Shown here: positions 56,818 to 64,000 of the stretch, in pieces
Layout of the letters: each line of letters starts with the position of its first letter
How positions within the stretch are numbered: the stretch's first letter is position 1
Assembly (NCBI RefSeq): GCF_002776525.5
Contig: NC_045453.1
Coordinates: forward strand, 33,657,117 to 33,721,116
Direction of reading: 5' to 3'
Length of the DNA stretch: 64,000 bases
Source: Piliocolobus tephrosceles
Lineage: Eukaryota; Chordata; Mammalia; Primates; Cercopithecidae
Notes under the pieces: model-generated
Databases searched by the model: none
Told to the model about the DNA's origin: nothing
Seen by the model: only the letters and a program-made list of their open reading frames with translations
Translations under genes and position numbers: made by a program

Positions 56818-58819
56818 ACGGGAGGGCCACAGTGGGTTTTGGTGAAGTAACTGAAGTCTCTTTTCCCAGGTGAGGACCAAAGCCAATTAGCAGCTCAGAG
56901 GCTGAGACACTGGCCGGAAACTGAAACATCAGCAAATTCTGTGAAACTTGGTGAGATAAAGAATCTCATTTAGGGCTGAAGAATACTTTTTCCTCTCTTG
57001 TCTCAGATTCTCTACAGATACAATCATTTTCAGAGAGCCAGTAGCAAGAAAAAAAAAAATTCCACGGTTCTCTCGTCCCAGAAATGCACTCAGTGACTCG
57101 ATGTTTTTAAAAGACATGTACAAGATACAATTAGGAGCTTCGAATATTTTTAGATATCATGCAATGCTGGAGAAGTGAGAGTGTTGAGAAAAGCAACTGC
57201 CTCATGTAGAACCCAATGCAAAGCACCCTAATGACAATAAGAAGTCAGCCGGGAGTTTTATACCTACTTGCCATGATTGAATAGGTGTAAAAACATCAGG
57301 AGAAGTGTTGAAGTGAACTTACTAGTAAGAAGCACATTCAAAATTGCCATTAGAAAAGTTACCAGGCACCTGGTTTATATGCCTCCGTAAACTTTTCTGG
57401 GAAAGTCCCCAAATTTGTTGAGAACCTGGACAATTTCTACCTAGTTCCAGCAATGTGTTTGGATTCTGGTCCTTGGAAGACAGAGAAAATTACCCTTTAC
57501 TGAGAAACGCTTTCCTGTGAAGATACTGATTACAGAATTAAAAGATGCCCACTGTATTTCCATCGCTAAGCAATGCACACAGATTCCTAAGTGCTATTTA
57601 CATTGTTGAAAATAGACTGTGCGACTCTCAGGCATGTTGTGGTCTGTCTTGTATATGTAGGAGGTTTGCTGTTGTGATTTTTAAATGTTAGAAAATTTCA
57701 TTTAAAAACAGTAGCTCTTCTCAATCCAGTTTCAAAAGGCAGTTACACATATGCACAACAGAACAGTAGGATTATATTATTCTTCTTTCGTGATTCTGAA
57801 TTCATATGCGATACGATGTGCCAACACTAACATCTCCAGTTTCTCATGAGTACTTTTGAAAGTTGCATTTCATTTGAAAGCAATATTTACAAAACGCTCA
57901 CTTGGCTGTGGTTTTCTGCATAGTGATTAATTATCAGTAGAGGAAACCTGGAGAAAATTCCCTCCTCTTTTCCTTGGTTCTCTTGGAAGGATTAGAAAAT
58001 GTGGTGTTAGCTCCTGCGGCTTTCCAGTAACCATTTGGCATGACCTCTCGTTATCGCGTTATTGGAAAGAACGCAGGATTCTTTGGGGAGCACAGGTGTG
58101 GCTTCTGTACACATATTGTGCTAGAAGGTTAAACTGTTAATGCCAAATTTCGTTAAAGATGAATTTACCTTTTCCTGATGCAGAGATGCAACTGAGGATT
58201 GGGGATTTGGGATAATCTTTCAGGGAAACAAATGCAAACACTGTACAAACAGAGATGGGTGACACTAGCACTCCGCAGCCCACCTCCCTGCTGAAACCTG
58301 CCTCCTTTCTATCTGAGGACAGCTGTCGCCCAATTCCAGAGCCCATTTTCATGCTGCGATGATGTTTTCACTCCAAGGCAGCTACCATGGGCCTTTTGTC
58401 TTCTTGTCATTCTCTCTGCATTAAAATATTAATATGCATTCTCTGAAGGAATTGTTGATGAAGTGTAGATTCTGGAATAAAATAGATATTTCTCATGACT
58501 TCAAAACTGATTGACTAATCCTGGGTCTTATCTACAACTAGATTGATTTGTTAAGGTTTTATGAAAAGAAATAGGAATACTAATTGATACTGAAGATGAA
58601 AACATGGCCTGAAGAAAGCATAACTACAAATCATTAGACAAAATCAAGTTGGCAGTTTTCAGTGTGGTCAGCTAGTTGTACTTGAAATGTGTATGATGGG
58701 GGAGCTTTTGTGCAATGAGAGGCTGGGGGGAGGAAGCTTTTGTTCAACGCTCTAAATCTGAACATCCTGATAGATGGTATTTATTGATTATTTATTTATT
58801 TTGGCAGAAGGTTTATTTT
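56818..58819. other. Long repeat-poor stretch
   Basis: About 2 kb of A/T-rich sequence with only an A run at about 57050-57059. No repeat, RNA gene or coding evidence recognised. One of the largest repeat-free blocks here. Confidence 0.5.
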
Positions 58820-59130
58820 AACACTGCCTACTGGTTACTTCCTTCGGTTGCAGTGACAGAAACTGAATTTGAATCAGTTTAGGCATGATGGAGTCACCGA
58901 CCAGCTCCTCCAGCCGGATCTAAGGAGGGAGCCTCTTCAGGAACGCCTGGACCCAGGGGCTGCAAGGATGGCACATTCTCCTCTCTGCATCTCTCTGCAG
59001 TTTTTAACCTCAGCTTGGTATCATGACACGTGCAGGTTCCTCGTCTTCCTGAACATGGAGACAAAGGGACCAACAGTAACCCAAGTTCCCTGATCCCCTC
59101 TTTAGCAGCCCCAGCAGGAGGTGCAGTCCA
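58820..59130 (+). mobile_element. Ancient interspersed repeat, same unnamed family as 52290
   Basis: GTTGCAGTGACAGAAACTGA, ATTTGAATCAGTTTAGGCAT and CTTTAGCAGCCCCAGCAGGA occur in that family's order. Confidence 0.45.
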
Positions 59131-59544
59131 AGCTTTCCACCTTAAGGCGACCTCAGCTGCCCTCTCGGTGGTCTTCAATGGGGTTGCACAGCCCTTCGGA
59201 GAATGTTGTCTCTGGTGTCACAGTGACTGGAGGGTGCTTGCAGCATTGGCAAGGGAGTAGAGGAGGGGAGTCAGGAACACTAAACCACCTTGCACTGTTG
59301 AGACCTGTGCCCACCCTCCACGGTGGATGTTTACATGTCCAGCCAGAGATTCCCAGAGAAAAGAAGGTTGTTGATTTTCAGAGCCTAGGAGCCTATGCTG
59401 GTTTGCAATGAACTTGTAACACACACCAGGTTTTCCAGAAACAGACCTCTGTGAATTTGTATTGTCTGAAGTGGAAAGGCCTGACTTCACCAGGAGTTGC
59501 TCCCCATTTTAGAGTCACTTCTGTGGCCGTGCGTTAGGCCCTTC
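59131..59544. other. Unassigned sequence
   Basis: Nothing recognised. Confidence 0.4.
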
Positions 59545-59756
59545 TTGCATTGGTAAAAAGGAATACCTGAGAGTGGATAATTTATTTTAAAAATGAGTTT
59601 AATTGGTTCACAGTTCTGCAGACGTCACAGGAAGAGTGGTGGCATCTGCTTCTGGGGAGGCCTCAGGAAGCTTCCAATCATGGCAGAAGGCAGAGGGGGA
59701 GCAGGCATGTCATGCAGTGAGAGCGGGAGCACAAGAGAGTGAGAGGAGGTGCCGCA

Positions 59757-59856
59757 NNNNNNNNNNNNNNNNNNNNNNNNNNNNNNNNNNNNNNNNNNNN
59801 NNNNNNNNNNNNNNNNNNNNNNNNNNNNNNNNNNNNNNNNNNNNNNNNNNNNNNNN
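59757..59856. other. 100-N assembly gap
   Basis: Exactly 100 N, the usual placeholder for a gap of unknown size. It is flanked on the right by (CTTT)n, so a microsatellite probably caused the break. Confidence 1.
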
Positions 59857-59891
<35 letters not shown>

Positions 59892-60173
59892 TCATGGAGT
59901 CTCACTCTGTCGCCCAGGCTGGAGTGCAGTGGCACGATCTCGGCTCACTGCAAGCTCCGCCTCCTGGGTTTACGCCATTCTCCTGCCTCAGCCTCCCGAG
60001 TAGCTGGGAATACAGGCGCCCGCCACCAGGCCCGGCTAATTTTTTTTGTATTTTTAGTAGAGACGGGGTTCCACTGTGTTAGGCAGGATGGTCTCGATCT
60101 CCTGACCTCGTGATCTGCCCCCCTCTGCCTCCCAAAGTGCTGAGTTTACAGGCGTGAGCCACTGCGCCCGGCC
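59857..60173 (-). mobile_element. AluY, antisense, with (CTTT)n tail
   Basis: About nine CTTT units (59857-59892), then GGAGTCTCACTCTGTCGCCC to GAGCCACTGCGCCCGGCC at 60173. Inserted in the MST LTR. The tail's outer end is lost in the gap. Confidence 0.94.
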
Positions 60174-60345
60174 TGCTGCACACTGTTAAATGACCGGAGC
60201 TTGCGAGAGCTTCCTATCAGGAAGGCAGCAGCAAGCCATGGGTGATCCATCCCCACCACTCAAACACTGCCACCAGGCCCCACCTCCAGCATTGCAGATC
60301 ACAGTTCAACAGATTTGGGCAGGGACAAACATCCAAGCGATATCA

Positions 60346-60814
60346 TTACAGCAACACCACTGGTGGGCTGGAGCTGCCGAGGGCCTGTTGGCACCCTCCC
60401 TGCTTTGTGAATGAGGCCCTCGCCCACCCGGAGCCGGCTAGCCAGTCACAGAGCATCCGTGGCGTTGTTCCAGAACATTTTCATTTTGAAATATATATTT
60501 TATTATCAATTGCTTTCCTTTCAAGTGACCTTTATATTACAGCTAGGGCATAAAATTCATTTCTTATTAAATTGTGCATGTAGGTAGGTTACATTATTTC
60601 ATTTCAGGAGTAGCACATGGATCCCTGACTGATGGCTGTGCAAGGAGGCTTATGGGACAAGGGGCACGAGTGGGGTTCACTGGAGCTCCCACAGAAGGAG
60701 TTCCGGCTCACAACCCAAAAACCGGAAACCACGCCTACTACACATGCTCAGAGACAAAGTACAGGGGTGAAAATGGAAGCATGGGCAGAAATAAATGTGG
60801 ATTTAGAAAGCAAC
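60346..60814. other. Unassigned sequence
   Basis: Nothing recognised. Confidence 0.4.
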
Positions 60815-61290
60815 ACACGTCTTAGGATTCTCCAGAAAAACAGGATGTGTGCATGGGTGTATTTGTATCGGGAAAAAAAAAAATAGAGAAAGAGATTAGT
60901 TATAAGGAATTGGCTCGTATGATGATGAAAGCAGGCTGGCTTGGCGCTCCACAGTCTGCAAGCTGAGGCCCAGGGCAGTGGATGTTTTCGCTCCAATCCA
61001 AAAGCAGGTTCGCTCTAGACCCGAGAAGCACCGAGACTTCGGTTCCAAAGTCAGAAAATGACCCAACTCCCAGCTTACGGTGGTCTGGCAGGAGGGGCTC
61101 CCTCTTACCTGCGGGAGGATCCATCCTTCTGTTGTATCCAGGATGTGCGTGGATTGGCGGAGGCACACTCACACAGGGGAGAGCACCTGTTTTCCTCAGT
61201 CTACCGACTCAATTGCTAATCTCAGCCAGAAACGTCCAGGCACCCCAGGAGCCAGTCAAGTTGACACACAAAATTAACCATCACAACACA
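60815..61290 (-). mobile_element. MLT2-like (ERVL) solo LTR, antisense
   Basis: GGATTCTCCAGAAAAACAGG at the left; then AAGGAATTGGCTCGTATGAT, GGCTGGCTTGG, CTCAATTGCTAATCTCAGCC; and GTCAAGTTGACACACAAAAT, TAACCATCACA at the right. This is the complement of an LTR beginning 'tgtgatggttaattttatgtgtc'. Class ERVL is likely; the exact name is uncertain. Confidence 0.78.
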
Positions 61291-61564
61291 CAAAACTAAA
61301 CTCACAGCATATAGGTGCTGAGGAGAAAATCCTCTCACTGTAGAACTGTGTGCAGTTTAACAAAAAGAGTCATTCTTGCATCATCTAGGCAGGTGGGTCT
61401 TAAATTAGGCGTGGCCTGAAATTTTCCTGGTTAGGTACTTTTAGGTATGAAAAGAACCAAAGGAGCATTTTCATAATAAAGTGATTACAGGGCCCTAATG
61501 TTGCCGATTAGGACAGACATTTTCAGAATTGGATTTGTGGAGTTAAAATTTACGGAAGTACTGT
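61291..61564. other. Unassigned sequence
   Basis: Nothing recognised. Confidence 0.35.
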
Positions 61565-61815
61565 AAGTCAGGATTTCTCCCCCACCCCCGGCACTACTGA
61601 CGTTTTGAACCAGGTAATTCTGTGTTGCAGGGTCGGGCAGGCGGAGGGCGCGTCCTGTGTTTTGTAGAATGTTCAGCAACGTCCCTGACTTCCATCCAGG
61701 AGGTGCTGGTACCACCTCCATCAGGTGTGACAAACAAAACTATCTCCAGACATTGCAAATCTTCCTGGGAGCATAAACTGCCCCCTGCCCAGTTGAAAGC
61801 CACTGCTCTAAAGGA
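61565..61815 (+). mobile_element. hAT-type nonautonomous DNA transposon (MER)
   Basis: GTCAGGATTTCTCCCCCACC, GGCACTACTGACGTTTTGAA, TAGAATGTTCAGCAACGTCC, TATCTCCAGACATTGCAAAT and GTTGAAAGCCACTGCTCTAA trace a familiar mammalian element whose ends read 'ggttctcaa' and 'ttgagaaccactg'. Confidence 0.82.
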
Positions 61816-62709
61816 AACAGGGCAATTCACACAGTACTAGCTTCTGATTTTTTTTTTTTTTTAATTTAATGTGGACAATGAGCTGCACGTGCTGTTAGAC
61901 AGGAGCAGTGACACCCACGGCTGTTGACTGAGACACTCCCAAATTCCACGTCCCCAAAGCTTTTAAGCATCTTTGTGCAGAGGCCCAGGCTAAACTATGC
62001 GTCCCGTTCATCTTCCTGAGTGGAGCAGCATCATAGCAGCTGCCTCTGGCGGCCAGCACTGGCAAGCATTTGAGGAAGAGTGCGCATCAGCACACGCCAG
62101 CGCCAGGCCTGGTAAACAGGGGTAGGGGGAAGTGGCCGGCGACTTCGGCTTTTCAGAGCATGAAGGGGCTGAGTCTTGAAACTCACCACAAGATGTTTCC
62201 GAGAGGAGAATGTGATGGATGCTCACACATTGAACATGACAGGTGTAAGACTCATGATTGAATCCGATGGCATTAAAAGATTAATATAAAATTAGACTCA
62301 AAAATAGCTTTGAAGGTGGACCTTTCCCTTCACAAGAGTTAAGCAGAGCTCTGAAAGCAGAATCAGCTGCAAGGCACAGGCAGCGTTCTCCTCCGTTTCT
62401 TCTTGCACGTGGAGTTTTCACCACGGGCTGAAAGAAATTTGCCAAAGAGTGAATGTTTCCTCCAAGATGTGCTTGGAATATAAGAGAAGATGCCAATGAC
62501 AACACCAACCAAGATGACCCCGTCTCCCCAGGGGCGTTGGGAGGTTCCGCATGGAAGCACGTGTTCTCTCCGCTGACCACCCCGCCCAGGTTCCCCGGGG
62601 GCTGGGCTTTGTGCTCTGTTTTCCCACTTCCTTCTGTGCTGAGTCCAGAAGCGTCCCTGAACATGGGCCCTGAATGTAAACACTATTGCCCATAGAGCAC
62701 TCAGGGCTT
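61816..62709. other. Unassigned sequence, with T run
   Basis: T run at about 61849-61862. The 127-codon minus-strand frame (62281-62664) overlaps two other open frames and lacks recognisable features. Confidence 0.4.
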
Positions 62710-62885
62710 GCCAGTACTCAGCGCAAAGCTTTATTCAGATGGTTTCGTTGAATCCCCAAGGAACCCCACAAGGAGGGTTTGGTCCTTAGCACAATTCTCC
62801 AGATGAGGAGCTGTGAGAGGGTTCACACCTCTCCCAAGGTGGCATGGCAGTGGATGGTGGTGCTGTGATCCAACTCTCTGACCCC
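62710..62885 (-). mobile_element. MIR SINE, antisense
   Basis: AATCCCCAAGGAACCCCACA, CAATTCTCCAGATGAGGAGC and CACCTCTCCCAAGGTGGCAT follow antisense MIR. Confidence 0.78.
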
Positions 62886-63239
62886 TGACGCCCAAAGGCA
62901 AACCCTTGCACCTGCCAGGCTGACCCACAGCCCTGCCTGCCTTTCTCACTCCTCCTACCACTCCGCACCTCTTGACAGGGAGGTCTCCCCAACACAGAGG
63001 CCCATTCTGTGCCCATAAATTTGTGCCAGAAAAAACTGCTGTCCAAAGACCCAACCTCCAGCCTTACCTGGAGAAGCCTCCGTGCCTTCCCCACCAGATC
63101 TAAGTCTTACTGTCTGAGGCCCTTGCACTGTGCTTTTGCTCTGTTAAAATAGAAACCAGGGCATACTGTGCCCTGCTCAGAGCTCCCTAGAGGCTTAAAA
63201 TAGAATCCCAGGGTGGTGTGAACCCCATGACTTTAACTT
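62886..63239. other. Unassigned sequence
   Basis: Faintly L2-like around CTCCGTGCCTTCCCCACC. Not assigned. Confidence 0.35.
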
Positions 63240-63640
63240 CCACCTCAGAAAGCTAGAAAAAGAATAAATGAAACCCAAAGTAACAGGAAAACAAATAGTA
63301 TAAATCTATGAAATAGAAAGTAGACAATAAAGAAAATTAAAAAGGCAAGCAATGTTTTGAAAGTCTAAAAAAAGTTAAATTTTCTAGCTAGACAGAAGAA
63401 TAAAAAAGAGAGAAATTAAAAATTACCAATATTAAAAATAAAAGGGGTGCCTTCACTGAGATACTGAAGTCATGTAATGATAAAGGAATATTATGAATTA
63501 ATTAAGGTTAATAAATCTTAACTATCAATGAAATTACAAACTATCAATGAAATTACAAAAAATATAATGCATCAAAACTGCACAAGAAGAAACAATAAAA
63601 ACTGATTTAAGAAGACATATATCATGTAAATGTTCTATAC
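63240..63640 (+). mobile_element. L1M ORF2 internal fragment, sense
   Basis: AAATAGAAAGTAGACAATAA, TTCTAGCTAGACAGAAGAAT, AAAGGGGTGCCTTCACTGAG and GCACAAGAAGAAACAATAAA follow the reverse-transcriptase-proximal ORF2 of old L1M. A perfect 19-bp tandem duplication (ACTATCAATGAAATTACAA) lies at 63521-63558. Frames are broken. Confidence 0.72.
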
Positions 63641-63681
63641 GTTTTAAGGCGTTTGAATCTGTTATTTAAAAATTTCCCACA

Positions 63682-64000
63682 GGGCAGGTATTGTGGCTGA
63701 CGCCTGAAATCCTAATACTTTGGGAGGCCCAGGATGGAGGATTGCTTGAGCCCAGGAGTTTGAGACCAGCCTGGGCAACAAAATGAGACGCTCATCTCTA
63801 CAAAAAGTTTAAAAATTATCTGAGTGTGGTGGTAAGTGCCTGTATTCCTGGCTGTTTGGAAGGCTAAGGTAGGAGGATTACTTAAACCCAGGAGTTTAAG
63901 GCTGCAATGAGCTATTATCACACCATTCCACCTCCAGTCTGGATGAAAGAGCAAGACTCTAACTTAAAAAAAAAAAAAGAAAGAAAGAAAGAAAGAATTT
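63682..64000 (+). mobile_element. AluJ-type, near full length, runs to window end
   Basis: GGGCAGGTATTGTGGCTGAC, GAGCCCAGGAGTTTGAGACC and AAAATTATCTGAGTGTGGTG show strong divergence and the older AluJ pattern. The tail is A(12-13) plus (GAAA)n at 63967-63997. The window ends at what may be the target duplication (AATTT). Confidence 0.9.

Larger units (their letters stand above)
59545..60345 (-). mobile_element. MST/THE1-type (MaLR) solo LTR, antisense, broken by an Alu and a gap
   Basis: GAATACCTGAGAGTGGATAA, GTTTAATTGGTTCACAGTTC, GGAGGCCTCAGGAAGCTTCC and GAGAGGAGGTGCCGCA precede the gap. After the Alu: CACACTGTTAAATGACCGG, CACCAGGCCCCACCTCCAGC and CAGATTTGGGCAGGGACAAA. Diverged relative to consensus. 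Confidence 0.88.

Noticed and set aside
1..64000. tRNA, U6, Y RNA, 5S or 7SK genes or pseudogenes
   Set aside because: I scanned by eye for their characteristic sequences and found none apart from the 7SL-derived Alus and tRNA-derived MIRs. A covariance-model search would settle this.

Overview
This window is primate nuclear DNA with no protein-coding gene that I can support. It is dominated by primate and mammalian interspersed repeats: Alu, L1PA/L1PB/L1M, L2, MIR, MaLR (MLT1/MST) and ERV1/ERVL LTRs, and hAT/Tigger DNA-transposon remnants. Microsatellites and minisatellites fill much of the rest. Near-consensus AluY copies with intact poly(A) tails and target-site duplications place it in a catarrhine primate. 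The AluY at 27491-27788 carries bases (CTCAAGCC, GCCGAGACGG, ACTAGCCGGGCGAGGTGG) that I associate with Old World monkey AluY lineages. A macaque, baboon or guenon-type genome is therefore my best guess rather than human. Runs of 10 and 100 N mark assembly gaps.

Layout. 0-7.7 kb: a (GAT)n tract split by an AluY, L1 3' ends, an inverted pair of MLT1 LTR pieces, L2, L1M and three more Alus. 7.9-12.7 kb: antisense L1M/L1MA, a DNA transposon, and an MLT1 LTR holding a nested L1. 12.7-17.5 kb: mostly unassigned unique sequence with old L2/MIR. 17.5-21 kb: two antisense L1M 3' regions separated by AT-rich repeats; the second has an internal short tandem expansion. 21-33.2 kb: largely unique sequence with MIR/L2 and one young AluY. 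33.2-34.5 kb: a 1.3-kb degenerate GATATG-type satellite with higher-order duplication. 35-43 kb: a compound TC/TG microsatellite, DNA transposon, two ERV1-type solo LTRs, three Alus, an L1M, and a 72-bp minisatellite with a gap. 43-48 kb: a polypurine (GGAA)n tract, an Alu, a GGAT-like tract and an L2. 48-56.8 kb: L1M copies (one apparently 5' inverted, one split by an MST LTR), an ERVL-type LTR, MER5A, and a young 5'-truncated L1PA with a micro-inverted 5' end. 56.8-64 kb: repeat-poor sequence, then an MST LTR broken by an Alu and a 100-N gap, an MLT2-like LTR, a hAT element, L1M and an AluJ.

No open reading frame has a recognisable domain except L1 ORF2 C-terminal remnants. The long frames lie in low-complexity tracts or antisense to LTRs and LINEs. 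The region is best read as intergenic or deep-intronic DNA. I found no convincing new biological system. The items most worth a second look are structural: the satellite, the tandem expansion within an L1 3' UTR, twin-priming L1 5' ends, hairpins, nested insertions and gap artefacts. Repeat family names are from memory of consensus sequences; no search was run.
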